This document shows positions 40,501 to 54,100 of a stretch of 64,000 nucleotides of DNA, piece by piece. The translations under genes were made by a program, and so were the position numbers. The notes beneath the pieces are model-generated. The model saw only the letters and a list, made by a program, of their open reading frames with translations, ran no database searches and was not told the DNA's origin. Source of the DNA: Ananas comosus (Eukaryota; Streptophyta; Magnoliopsida; Poales; Bromeliaceae); contig NC_033626.1 of the NCBI RefSeq assembly GCF_001540865.1, positions 13,484,065-13,548,064 on the forward strand, written 5' to 3'. Each line of letters starts with the position of its first letter. Positions within the stretch are counted from its first letter, which is position 1.

Positions 40501-43500
40501 CTAAACCAATGATTGTTTACTTTGAGGAAGTGAAGTGAAAAGACTTTTTAGGCTCTTCTCTTCGAGGGAAGAGTTCTCTTTCGTAAACTGTTCAAAAATT
40601 AGAATCAAACTTTTATTAGTCTCTTTTCAAATCTTGTTATATATGATGAAGGTTACTTTTAAAAGTTACTGTTTTGAGGCATAGCTTGCTCCACAAAATT
40701 TTTGTAAATTTGTTAGAATTGTGATCATACATGAAGGTATCAGAAAATTATTGTGTTGAAAGCTGTCAGCATTGAAGCCTTTGGTTTAGATTCCCTAATA
40801 AGCATTTCTGCTTTCCTTTGTAATTATTTAGCTTACATGTGAATATCCCCATGGGTTTCTTTTTTAATCTCATCTGAGTACAATTACAATGTATTGCTTG
40901 ACATAAGGAAGTCTTTGTTCTTCTAGTGTTACTTGTGTTGTATCAATCTCATTAGCTTAGTAATTCTTCATTTTCCTTTGTTTTTTTAGGTTGCCAATAT
41001 GAAGAAAGAGATTGATGCTATTCGATCAAAAGATATTGCTCAAGGTGGGTTAACTCAAGGTCAGCAAACACAGATTGCACGAAATGAACAAAGAATATCA
41101 CAGGTTTGTATAGTATGATATGCTGAGACTTCTGTCTGCTTGTTGTTATATTCCCCTATTGGATCTAATTGTTACCGTTCTTGTTCAGATTATGGAGGAA
41201 CTGGAGAGCTTAGAAGAAACTCTGAATGAGAGTATTCGAGAAAGTTTAGGTGCACGTGCTGGAAAGGTGGCCCATGGTAGGAAGAAAGGAAGTATTGAGG
41301 ATGAAGATGACATCTTGAGGTAACTCAACCTTTAAAGAAATCGCCTTTTTAGGAGTAATTGTGACAAGATTTGTTGGGGATAAAAGCTATTGCATGCCTA
41401 CTAATGCTAGATCATTCTTTTATCTTATGCCTCTAAATAATATTTCTCATGAATATAGAATCACTGAAAGGAATAGTGAGATCATATTATATGTTTCCAG
41501 ATCCTGGGAACTACTTACAATAGAGAAGACATTCATGAAATTTTTTCCAGCTTCATACGTATGTAAATAGTAAAAAAGCTTTCAGTTGGATTGAGGCCAG
41601 GTAGTGCTGGTTAGAAAAACTTGAGACTAGTGTGGCTTCATGGTATATGCGTGTAGGAATATGGGGCCCTTTTCTATTAATTTTGGGAATGCTAATATGG
41701 CAGTCTTCTCAAGTGAGCTCGAGAAGAATGATTTCATTTGTGGATGAACAAGTTTTAAGCCTAATTGACATGCAAGTGTGTACTGGACTCTGCATTATTG
41801 CAAAATCTACACCCTTTTCTTGTCAATAGTTACTGCAACACTTAAACATCTAAACTGATTGTAGCAGATGCATTCTGGTTGAAATGATCTTCCTTAATTT
41901 ATTAATACTGGAATTTAGTATTATTCATCACATGGGGACTTTTCAAGTGGTCTAGTCTTCCTTCTACTTAACAAATCTGTGAATTGTCCAGTGATGATGA
42001 CGATTTCTATGATCGGACAAAGAAGCCATCTTCTCAAAAATCTAGTGAACAGCAGTCTGTTGAAACGGCCGATACACTTCTTGACAAGAAGGATGCTATT
42101 ACCGGTGAGATGGAAGACAAGAGGAAATTGCTTGAAAATGAGAAAAATAAACTACCTAGTAGTGCAAAGAACAAAGAAGGAAATGACAGTGGTGAAAACA
42201 ATGAAGATGGTGATGACCTTGATGCATACATGACCGGACTGTCATCTCAACTAGGTGAGAATCCTTGAATGTGACTGTTGTGAGTTTTCTTATTTTATCT
42301 TTCCCTGACTGGCTGTTATTTTTAGGATTTTCTATCCTCTTGCAACAGTTTAATTAGTTTCTGGATTATCTTGCTAAAGGGCCTGACAAGGATTGTTCAT
42401 TCGCGTAGTTCTGCTTTGTACTTGCCCCCCAAAACACTTAATTTTTGTTGCTAAAAAACGCCAGAGTCGAGTCTAGGTACCACTTTTTATTCTTTTTTTT
42501 TGAGATGTTTGTCTTTTTTGTTTTTTTTTTTTTTAGATTTACATAATTTAGGGGAAAAAAAGGGAGGTCAGTGATTTCCATGATAATTATATGCAAAATT
42601 TCAGTATGACTTCTGCGTAAAGCCATACCCTTTCTCTATCTTGCATTTGCTGCAACGACTAATGCCGTACAATATCGTGCCTTCCTAGAGGAACATGTAT
42701 GATTTCGTTTGTTGTTCTGATTCATATGCAGGAAATTAATGTACATAATAAAGTATGAGTTAAGCTACTATTGGAAGCACGAACTTCCAACTTTTGGACC
42801 CTTGGATCTCTAGAGTTTACTAATTGGATCCAAGGGCCTAAAAGTTGGAAGTTCGTGCTTCCAATAGTATAGTAGCCCCACATATAAAGTATATCAAGAT
42901 ATATGATATAATATAATGTATATCGTACTGTTATAGATAGAAGATAGATAGAGTTTCATATTCTTTTATTTTTATTTGTAGGTTCTGCAAGAGCACGCAT
43001 ATCATGAAACTTTGATGTTGTGTGTTCCTTCATCCTTTCACTAACTTCTTTCTACCCATAATATTTGTAGTGCATGACAGAATTGCACAAATTCAGAAGG
43101 AACTGTCCGATCTTCAAGCTGAGTATGACAAGGTAACCTACTTGCTGAAAATAGCTGATCCAACAGGAGAAGCTTCTTGGAAAAGGGGTCTAAAAGCACA
43201 AGAACCAACGGCTGAATCCACTCCACATCCACAACCATTATCCAAGGAAAAACAAATTGCTTTGCCTGAAACGGCTGTAGTAAATCCACAACCTAAAGAA
43301 CCTTCCCATTCGAAACAAGTGGACCAGAATGCTAAAGAAGGTAGCGATATTCCCAATCTAAAAGAAAATGGGGTATCCGCATTTAGCTTAACAAAACCTC
43401 AATGGCTTGGTGCCATGCGGGATACGAAACCTGAAGAGAATGAAATGCAAGAGGTAAAAGCTGATGCAGAAGAGCCTGATAACTTTGTGGATTACAAAGA

Positions 43501-43988
43501 TCGCAAAAAGATTCTTCAACAACTCGATACTGGAAAAGAAATGGAAAGCACCACTGCTGGTCTTATTATACGTAAGCGGAAGCATTTAGATAGTCCTGAA
43601 TCTAATGTAGATAAAGTCCAGAGAGCGGGAGACTCATCTGCTGGAGAAGCTGAAACATCAGCTGCTGATGCTGTGGCCCTACTGCTCAAGCATAAACGAG
43701 GTTACCATGCTTTAGAAGATGATGAACAGAATGGGAATCAACTCAAAACTGGGCAGAAAAAGGAGAAAAAAGAAAAATCGCAACCGAAACGAGTGTTTGG
43801 ACCTTCAAGACCCGATTTTCTTAACAATAGTCCAGATTATGAGACTTGGGTGCCCCCTGAAGGTATAATTCGAATAAAAATTTTGAATATAAAGCTGACT
43901 GTACTAACTAACAATAACTATGAGAACGTAACATGCAGGACAAACTGGTGATGGACGCACCTCTTTGAATGACCGCCTGGGTTATTGA
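37593..43988 (+). CDS. Kanadaptin-like FHA-domain protein (12 exons)
   Basis: Hand-joined exons: 37593-37933, 38207-38292, 38718-38794, 39045-39100, 39787-39835, 39939-40088, 40306-40401, 40990-41103, 41189-41319, 41992-42254, 43071-43862, 43939-43988. They total 2205 nt and a predicted 734 residues. The frame closes throughout. A proline-rich N-terminus is followed by an FHA phosphothreonine-binding domain (about 95-215) with F-G-R (122-124), S-R-F-H (138-141) and S-T-H-G-T-S-V-N (158-165). Then come an acidic/coiled-coil region (K-L-R-E-A-R-I-Q-E-E-L-L), an S-D-D-D-D-F-Y-D-R-T motif and the C-terminal F-G-P-S-R-P-D-F...D-R-L-G-Y. This order matches kanadaptin (SLC4A1AP), a nuclear RNA-processing-associated protein. 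Intron 7 uses a GC donor (AAG|GCAAGT). The gene is intact and converges on the topoisomerase gene. Confidence 0.88.
42765..42875. repeat. Hairpin-forming inverted repeat in an intron of the FHA gene
   Basis: The left arm (42765-42808) starts CTACTATTGGAAGCACGAAC. The right arm (about 42827-42875) is its near-perfect inverse, ending GTTCGTGCTTCCAATAGTAT AGTAG. The loop is about 18 nt. It is probably a short MITE; the transcript would fold into a roughly 45-bp stem inside intron 10. Confidence 0.85.
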
Positions 43989-45171
43989 TAAGCTCCATTT
44001 GCTCTCATCAGGGATAACTCTGCTGGGGTAAGTTATTGTGCTTTATTATTTATCTCCTACCTTTGAAGATTGTTTATGTTTTTGTAGTGTGGTGCATTTA
44101 GGTGTTAAGTAGCTCTATTTTGTGACCTGTATGTTAGGAGAAAACAAAGAAATCCTGATGAAGCCATTGCTCCCAACTATTGAACCTCTGGAGGGCCATT
44201 GCAGTGAAACAGAACCGTATAAAGGCTGCTGATACAAATGGATCAACATGCCTGTAGCATACAGCGAATGAAGACGTTTAAACACTTGGTCACATTTGTC
44301 ACAGTTCCTAACGGGTCAAATGAGGATTCTGGCGGATAGACATAGGTATTTAAGCTTTTCTCTGGAAATATTGTGCAAAATCAAACACCACAGGCAGAAA
44401 ACTTCTCGTTTAGCTGCAGTTAATTCCGTTTTATTGTAACGCATAAAGAGAGGTGAGGGTTGGGCGCTCGAAAAGAGTTCCCAGTTGGCACGTGCTGGAG
44501 CATATGGTTCTGTTTTTGAGTTGCTGCCATTGTAAATTAAGGCAAAGCTGTTTTCCCCACTTAAATTCTTTTCTGCTGGGAAAGTGAAAAACTCATAGGG
44601 GAGTGCCTCCTCTGCAATCATGCGGCATTGCACAAACACGGTAAGACTTGTATTGCAGGCAGAGTACCTTCCCTCTCCTTTCTGATCATTTAGAAGTAAC
44701 TTATCAAGAGATAAAAAGGGAGCTTAAAACAAAATTTACATCTCATACTGCTTGCGATTTGCTTTACCCTTCTCTTATTACACCTTTCATTATTTCAAAA
44801 GTTGCTGAACAAAGCCTCAAGTGATGATTACATAGTAGAATTATTTAAATATAAAAACAAAATTAGCAGAACACAAAAATTAAAAGTAATTTGTTACATC
44901 TGTATCTCAACCTGAAAGAACCGCATAAATATTACTACAAAAAAATTTTACCAAGTAATGTAGGGAATGGAAAATATATCTATAATTTATAAAATAAATG
45001 GTGAAAAAAAATGCTGAGAATTTTCTAATGCATTTCCATGGTTGAAGAGGCCTTAATATTGTGGTATCTGTAAACGGATATCGTGCAAAGTACCTACTTG
45101 TCTGAGTAGTTACCTGTTTAACTCTTCCGCATTTTGGTGGAGAGATTTCCACCTCGGATCCAGTGAAAAAA
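43989..45171. other. Convergent 3' region between FHA gene and topoisomerase gene
   Basis: Non-coding; holds the probable 3' UTRs of both genes. No repeat or RNA gene recognised. Confidence 0.5.
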
Positions 45172-48100
45172 TTAGTTTAACTCCCACACGGCTTCATCTT
45201 GTTTGGCTTTGCCCCTGCCTTTGGGGCGACCAAACTGTCTGGCATTTTTACTTGACAAAAACTTCAGTCCGGCTTGGAGTGTGATCTTTTTTGGGTCGAC
45301 ATTCTGTGGTCAAAATTGGCAGTATATTCGAGAGTTAAAAATACTACATGGAGATGCCATCAACAGATTGTAATATCAAGAAAAAGACTTGTTCTTCAGT
45401 AAGTAAAATAAAGAAAGGCAAAAAAGAATCGAACTCACAACTGTAAAGGCTTGTGTGTATAAATAAATAGTAGGAACCAAGTTCAGAATCATCCGTGCAA
45501 GAGAAACATGATAACCAACAGTAAGGCACACACCTTTGGCACTGGAGAGACAGTACGCCGATGTTTAATAGAAAATCCGAACTTTGAATGCGCCAGCAGA
45601 ACAGGCTGATTATCATCTGGGTGATTACCCTGCACGGCAAAATATAAATATGCAACTAGTCAGCTTGTGGGGATAATTAAATGGAAAGAACAAACCAACT
45701 GTCAATATCTGATACAATGAAACATAGAGATGTATACCAGAATGATAGGATACTGCAGCAGGTCAACAGCATCCTCTAAAGTGATTGAATCAACATCTTT
45801 GACCTGAAATAGGCAGATCAAAATAGGTGTGATAACGATTTCTACTTAAAAATCAAGTAGAAATCAGAAAACTTGTCCTCACCGTCTTTTTCTTAAAATA
45901 AAAGGAGAAGATTATGTAGCATCTTTACTTGAGCTTTTCAACATGCAACTGAATGTTCATAAATTATTTGCTTTCTTTAGTTTCAAAACTAATAAATTCT
46001 GCCTGGCATTATCCATTCTAGGTTTATTCGAATACTGCATTCTTCTTCCTCCAGCTCAAATTTCAAATTTAGCTAAATACACTTCAGCGGGGAGGGGGGA
46101 AAAAAATTTGCATCAAGATCTCAGGACAGTAGCTTTTTTGACAAACACAAATTTATCCACACAATATACACCAAGAAATATTCACGTGAAAAATATGTTG
46201 CTAGCAAACCTCGGACACAGAAGCTCTTTTTGGAGTGTACCCCTTTTTGTCATCCCCTAGCTGGACATAGTAGCCATAAGGACCCTTTTTCAAGAAGACC
46301 TGGAGAACATAGTGAAAGGAAGCTATTAATATAAAAGGAGAAAAATGTAAAAAGAACGAAAAAGGTTCAAGGGGAGTAAAGCACTTCAACACCTTTTGCT
46401 TAGAACCTGGCATAACACCTAGCAATTTAGGTGGAAACGATTTATCTGGTTTCTCAGAAGTGTCGGTTTCGTCATCCTCAGTAAATAATGTGCTGGCAAT
46501 ATACCTGTATAAAAGGTGCCAGTTGATAAGAAAATACTAATAAATACACACTAATCATCATGAAAGGATATAGAGAAGGAAAAGAGTACATACTTGCACT
46601 TGGGATGTTGGTCACAACCTATAAAATAACCGGCGCCAAACCTACTGACCTTAAATCTCAAGGTTCCTTCTGAACAACTGCAAAGTTCACGAGGGTAAAA
46701 TATTATCTTATGCTTTGAGTCGAGTATGTAGCAATAAAACATGTTTTTGCTGAAGAGACATCATTCCAGAACCTAGAAAGTTCATTATGCTCTAAAAGAT
46801 AATTTAATGAACAACTAGTTTCACAAAACTTCACTCTAAACTACAAGGAACCTTACACAATAACAACTTTACCAGCAACTTAATCAAAAAATATATCTCA
46901 GAAACAAACCTCCTACAAAGATACAAGCAAGTGAAGAAATGACCATACCACAGTATAATAAAAAGATTTTTGTTCGAGTCAAGTAGGAAAGGAATGAAAT
47001 GCTGCTCTTTCAAGAATTTTGCCTAGTATGCAGAAGAAACTTATATCCTTTTTATTTTTATTTGTTTAAAAAACTCCTTTTCAGCAGAATTACTATCATT
47101 TCTTGGTTTTCAAAATCACCCTGCAAGGAAAATATTGGTATTCGTAAAATTCCATACTTGGATGGAAACAATCAATTTCTGGATATCAAGATTTGTTCAT
47201 CACTGTCAAAAAATGTGAGCTGATAACAATGCCAAGTTGATGAGAAACAAAATTACTACTGTGCATACCGAAAGGCGATAGTAATCAGCACTAATAGAAA
47301 GGTAATCCACGTCACAAACTATCTAGCACAAAATAAACTAAACAATTCTCATCATAAGAAAACAGCCATAGTAGCAATACCTAGGGCACACCCTGCTATT
47401 ATTAGGAAGGGCAGCAAACAATATATCACTGAATTTGTCTTCCAGCATTCTCTCTATCTGCAAGAAACAAGATAATAGTATACCAAAAAGAGAAAAGAAA
47501 AGAAAAGAAAACAATGCAGAGCAAGGTCAAAACTGTCGACTGATTAATAGCATAGCAGCACCTGTCTTATATCAGTTTTACTAGCAAGATCACAGTACTT
47601 GCTGAAGCGTGACCAGTAATCTTTCGTAAGACCCTTCCACTCTGTTGCCCCAGCAGAGACATTATCTAGCTGATCAAACAACGAAAAATGAAGCATATTA
47701 GAAAAAGATTGCCACTCATAATTAGAAAACTAATACAAGCAGAAGCTGGCAATATGCATATATTTTAGGCAAAAGGATAAGATATCCTTTCGCACTAAAT
47801 AGTTTTTATAGATAAAATCACTATCAACACTCGTTTTGTCATGTATATATAATCGCTACTTGTCTGGAATTGTCAATCAATACAAAATTATAAAAACATA
47901 AAGTTGTTAATAATTAGGCAGGGCACACTTAAAACAGAGGCCACAAAAATGATGTCCAGTGACAATTCTATTTTTGTGAGCAAGAGGTCTCTCAAAATAG
48001 AAACTTGCAAATTAAGATTCCACAATGCAATCAATGGATTAGAGTACTCTTTCAGCATGTAATAGAGATGCTGTAAAGTCGCTTATACACAATAATCATA

Positions 48101-51100
48101 AGCACTAAATACCTAAAAGTTTTTTGCGCCAATTATATATCTCCATCATGAATACAAGCCTGCGAGAAGAAGTTATTCCCACATATGAAGAATTTACCAT
48201 ACTGATACACTATCCGTAGTTGCCATCAAGACGGACTATTGGACACAATAAAATGTCATCCTGAATATTCTAAATGCTCCATGTGGGAATTCTCATTACA
48301 TAGATATAAGTCTAATTCAAGAGTTACTCTTAATGGCGCATAACTAAGCTATGGATCAGATTCGATGATATTTTACTTTCTGCGACATGTTAAGAAATTG
48401 AAGCACTAGGAAACAAGATTTCACTTCATTTATCGTGAAAAAAAAATGATTTTATGAAAATATTGTCATCTAGATGACTACCATTAGTTACACAAGAAAA
48501 TGCATATTCAAAACGCATATATGAAGGTGTCAAGAAAGTACCTCGTTCTCCATATCAGCAGTGAAGCTGTAATCAGCAACCTCAGAGAAATGGTGAGAAA
48601 GAAATGCTGAGACCTAAAGATAATATTTAGCAGAAACAAGTTAGGTACTACACATCCAAAAAAGATGCTGAGAAATATAGCAAAATAAAGAAAAATAAAA
48701 TATTACCTATACAAAAAGAATTGATGACAGAAAAGACCCAAAAAAAAAGAAGCTGAGAGATATTGAGAAAAAGCAAAGTAAAATATTACTTTCACAAATG
48801 AATTGATGACAGAGAAGGGGGAAAAAATTCAAAAAAACAAAAAGATAAAAGCTAAAGTTGCCTCTGCCAAAAGACCAAGATGTCTATTAAACATTCAAAC
48901 AGTGCTAGCCGCCAAAACCATGAGAACAGACAAAGACTCCTTTGAGGAAGAATTGAAAAATCAATAAACAAATTATTCTTAATTTTTCCTCACTGAAGAG
49001 GTTGTGCTAAAGATCAATTAGTTATTATGGTTAATGCACGAAGTCAAGTCAAGAAAAGCATATTATAGTAAACTGCATTACAAGAGCAGTATAACACAAA
49101 CAAAAACTGACCCTTCAAATTAAACAATTCGGGTGTTGTATGTTGTATATAAGTGAGCAGCAATAATAACTGGGAACTAACATACCATGCGACCGCGAAA
49201 CTCAGGATGCAGAACTCGATTTTTCATCGTCACGTAATTTCTGTCCTGATTACCACAAGAAGAATTTGACCTTTTATACTTGAGACATATGTCATAATCA
49301 AATATAATAGATGAACTAAAATAGTAGAAGGTTCAGCTTTACAGAACTCAAAACTTCAACATGAAATGATATTTCTAAGACAAAATAAGTTCATACTACT
49401 GTTCATGTATTGATTTTTATTTTTTTTCGAGATACTGCTAATTGTTTCCTATAAAGCGGCTAAACTGCAAAAATCTAAATCCCAGCTCACACACCAAAAT
49501 ATACATCAACGAACAAAACCATCTTTATTTCCGTTGGTGCTGGAGCAAATTTTTTGGGTGGGTCTGTGCTTGGTTAGACATGTAATCTCAAGCAGTGTAA
49601 TTCAGTAAATTGAACTTGATTCTCATCTCTTCATTAGCTCTCAGCTTTCTAATCAGATGTTCCCAGATCTCAAGCAGTGGTTAATAGCAACTAATAAAGT
49701 GTATTGAAAACTATTGGTTAGACATGTAATTTCAAGCAGTATTATTCAGTAAATTGAACTTGATTCTCATCTCTTCATCAACTCACAGCTTTCTAATCAG
49801 ATGTTCCCAGATCTCAAGCAGCGGTTAATAGTGACTAATAAGGTGTATTGAAAACTATGGGCAAGGAATAAGGGAATATCCTACAATCACACAAACATAA
49901 ACAGACAACCATATGCTTCATGAAGCCACGTTGCATATCAACACAAGCTCAGGCTATAAAAATTTGCATGTGTAGAAGCAAGTCCCCTTAAATTGTGCAA
50001 ATTAACTACATGAATAAAGACCACAAAATATCAGCATTCAGATGCTACATGTACTAAACATTTCTCTGTTTTATGTATCTTTCACCTCCTGAAAACAAAT
50101 CTCGTTAATTTTCAATGTGTGAAAATTATTTACCAGAAGTTTTATTGTAGATCAAGAAATTATAAACACATCATGCTTCAATTCATTGATACCAATCACC
50201 TCTGTCAGAAAGCTCATGATTGGTAGTCTCTTTTTATCTCAATCTGAAAATCACCATTATTATATATACGAGAAAAAAAATAGGGAGTAAAAGAGACCAA
50301 AATTTATACTGGAAAGGGGAGAATTATGCTACAATACCAACAAATATAACCCTTTGATAAGCCAAGGAATTTAAAAAGATCCAAGATAGAACAATTACCT
50401 GCAGCACTTTCATAATAGAAGCATAAGTAGACGGTCTTCCAATTCCAAGTTCTTCTAGCTTTTTAACCTGGACATGCAAAGCTTTAAAAATGAACAAATG
50501 GAGTAACTGAATATTCTGAACCGGAAAAAACCCTTTCTTTTTTTTTGACAGCAAAAAATGAAGCAACTGATGTTTCATAACAACAAACAAAAGATAGAAT
50601 GTACTGACCAATGCTCCCTCAGAATAGCGTGGCGGAGGCTTAGTGTAGTGTTGTCTAAGATGCACCTCAACCAAAGATAAAGAATCCTTAACCTGCAGAA
50701 ACAAAATGATATACTGGTAATGTGGTGCAATATACGGCCACTCGTACAAAGTAATGAGCAATATCTTACACATAAATCCAGCATTAAAAAGAAAGCCACG
50801 TAATCTAAGTACAATATGATGACGTTGATCCAACAGATGCAGTTTGTGGTAATGGCTGACTAACTACCAAAATCATTTTCAATTTATGCAGAATTCAAAT
50901 TACAATGCATTAAAGAACACTTTGCTGATTACTGTACATGCCAAATCAGTGTAATGCACAACTTGCCTTTAATTTCTGGAGAGCCTCAAAAACCTCTTCA
51001 TGAATGCCATCTTCCACATTGCTGTTATTCTTAACTCCTGCTTCTTTGTCCTAAAATAGCAGAGCAACTTTTGATGTATGTCATAATTTCTTTTTTATTT

Positions 51101-54100
51101 TTGAGAAATGAAATACACCGTAAAAATTAGCTAAAAGTTTTAATGCAGAGGCAGATAACATTATGCCGAATGAAAATGAAATTAAATTCTTTTATTAGCA
51201 TATTCTTTAATAAGCTGGAAGCTTTTTAAATTCAAGAAGTTCACCATGGATAAGGATCTTACATCAAAGTAGATGCAAAATAAAATTTTGAAAAATGATA
51301 TCGTATGCTTGGTGAAGGTTCAAAATTTAACCAAAACACACCTGATAAACTGCCTGGTATCCTGGAAATTCAACTGTTGATCCCACTGAACGGAAAATCA
51401 TATCTCCTTCAGGATTACCAGTATCAACTTGAATCTAAAAATGAATAAAACAAAGTGAAAGAAACAAGTTCAGCTTATCATTTGCTTGAAAATAATATTC
51501 GAAAAACAATCGCTACAAAAAGAAATGCTCCCATTCCCATAGCACTAGACAAATATGAGGGTAGAAAGTAAGGATGTCAATGGGTATGGATACCCGAAAT
51601 ATTATCCGAACCCGAACCAGAACGGGGCGGGTTTACCCGAGCTAAACGGGTATGGATTCGGTTATGGGTATAGAAAATAAAAACCCAACGGATATGGATA
51701 CGGGTATGGATTTTGTATTTACCCGACACGAACCCGAACCCTAACCCGAATAAATTATATATAAACATACTTTATTTTTATTTATTTATATAATATATAA
51801 AATATTTAATAATTTTTATCCCTTAGATCTTCATTCAACGGTAGGGATTTTTAAAACTCGCCGGGTCCGGGTCCAGGTTCAGGTTTCGGGTTTTTGGTCA
51901 GGTACGGATATGGGTATGGATTTTTAAAACCCGCCGGGTTCGGGTCCGGGTACGGGTTTTAATTTGGTTTTCGGGTTCAGTTTCGGGTTTTTAAAAACCC
52001 GACCCGTTGACATCCCTAGTAGAAAGTAAGCTGGAGCTAAAGACCAAAAACAGGTCAGGATAAAATACTACTAGTTGCCAATCATCGTACAAAAATAGTA
52101 ATGAGTTCAGACTTCAGAGTAATAGAAAAGTACAATTATATTATTCCCCCTGCTATAGTTAAGCACGGCATCACAATCTTTAGCTTAATATATGCTAAAG
52201 ATACTGACTACATAAATAGAGAGAGAGAGAGAGAGAGAGAGAGAAAGTAAAGCTAGAATCTAGGTGTCATGGACACAGACACGGGGCACAACACGACTCC
52301 GAAACGGCGACTCGACGACTTCCAAAAAGTTAGGACACGGACACTGCATAGACATCGCTAATAAAATATAATATTATTAATATAATAATATATATTTATT
52401 AGAGTTGAGCTGGAATACTATTAATAGTATTTGGGCTCTTTTGCTATTGATTTTTTAGCCGTTAAATCTACACTTTAATCAATTCTACCATTTAGATAAT
52501 ACTATTCAACCAACCAACTACCCACTCAACCCTAGGGGGACCACCACTAAAACCTAGGAAACCACTATCATCCTAACCCTGTAATTTTTCATCCAAGGGT
52601 TAAAAACTTATAGCAAAAGAGCCCAAATATTATTAATAGTATTCCAACTCAATTCTATTTATTATATAAAATATTAATTTTGCAAAAATATTATTATATT
52701 TCTCGTACAAAATGAAAGTTAATAAAATTCTCATTGATAGTTCATATATTTTAAGAAAAAAAATTCTCCACCATACATAATCTATTGACATTGTCCAAAA
52801 AAATTTATATGCATTTACCAAAAAGGCAAAATATTTATCATCTTATATTACATATGCCTAAAAAAAAAATAATATATATATTTAATGGGATGCGCCATGC
52901 ACCCACGTGGAGCGTATGCCCATGGCGTGTCCATGTCAAACACGAGTTCCACACAGAAGGGCGTGTACACGCAAAGCCTATAGAAGTGCCTATGATACAT
53001 AGACTATCAATAGCAAAGGAATAGTACTTACTACCTACTTTTTAGCCTTTGGATGCCTTGAGTTTAATGGGGTAAGTGGAATAGTATTTGATCCAAGGGC
53101 TACAAAGTTGATAGTAAACACATCTACTATTAATAGTAGCATAGATGGACTTGTATAGAGTAAAGCTAGAATACCATCAATAGCAAAGGTGTTAATAGTA
53201 GCATAGGTTAACTTGTATAGAGTAAAGCTAGAACACCATCAATAGCAAAGGTGTTGATAGTAACATAGATGTACTATCAATAGTATCCTAGCTGAACAAT
53301 ATAAACATATATACATATATATGATTACAAGGAAAATAGCAAAGACAACTTCAGAAAATAGCAGAAACCATATCTTGTATTAGACTAACCACATTAAGGA
53401 ACAACTTAAATTAAGAAATAGATGTGAGAAAGAGAAGTAGAGGTAAATATAGTATGATATAGCAATTGACTCATTTGCTTGAAGAACATGATTAGATGGG
53501 ACTGCGGTGGTGGGAGCAAACAAACCATATTGATTACAGAAGGTTCCATTTGGCACGCCATCGTCCGTGTCCATATAAGAGTGTACAATTTTAGAGAATC
53601 ATCATCAAGTATTCCAACCAAAGTTGCTGTAAGCATGAGAACAAGTAAGAACATTGTCAATATTATGTTGAAAGAGTTGAATTTGTGCAAAACAACAAGA
53701 TGATGAATCAAAGGAACTTATTACATGGCAGCCTCCTTATGCTGGTTGGTCTGATAGCTTCATGAGCTTCTTGAGCATTCTTCACCTTTCTGAAGTACTT
53801 GCGTATATTTTTTGAAGCATATTCCTTACCATACCTGCAAGGGAAAGAATGAATTTTCAGTGAAAAGAATAAAAAGGAAAATTGAGCAACTATACTAAAT
53901 TACATCAAAGTTGCATTACAGGTTAGACTGAAAAATTACATAAGTGGTCAGGTTAGGTTAGGTTAGGTTAGGTTTGAGCGGTCTCAGCCTGAACGCAATT
54001 CACTGGTTATGAAAGAGCCTAAACAAAAACCTGCCCAACTCAATATAAGTAGAGAAGCTCTTACATTCAGTGACTTGCATCTTCCAATAACGATTTATAA

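Noticed and set aside
44316..44639. 107-codon minus-strand frame between the two large genes
   Set aside because: Lies in the FHA gene's 3' region, lacks splice or domain evidence and is not part of the topoisomerase model, which already closes at 45172.
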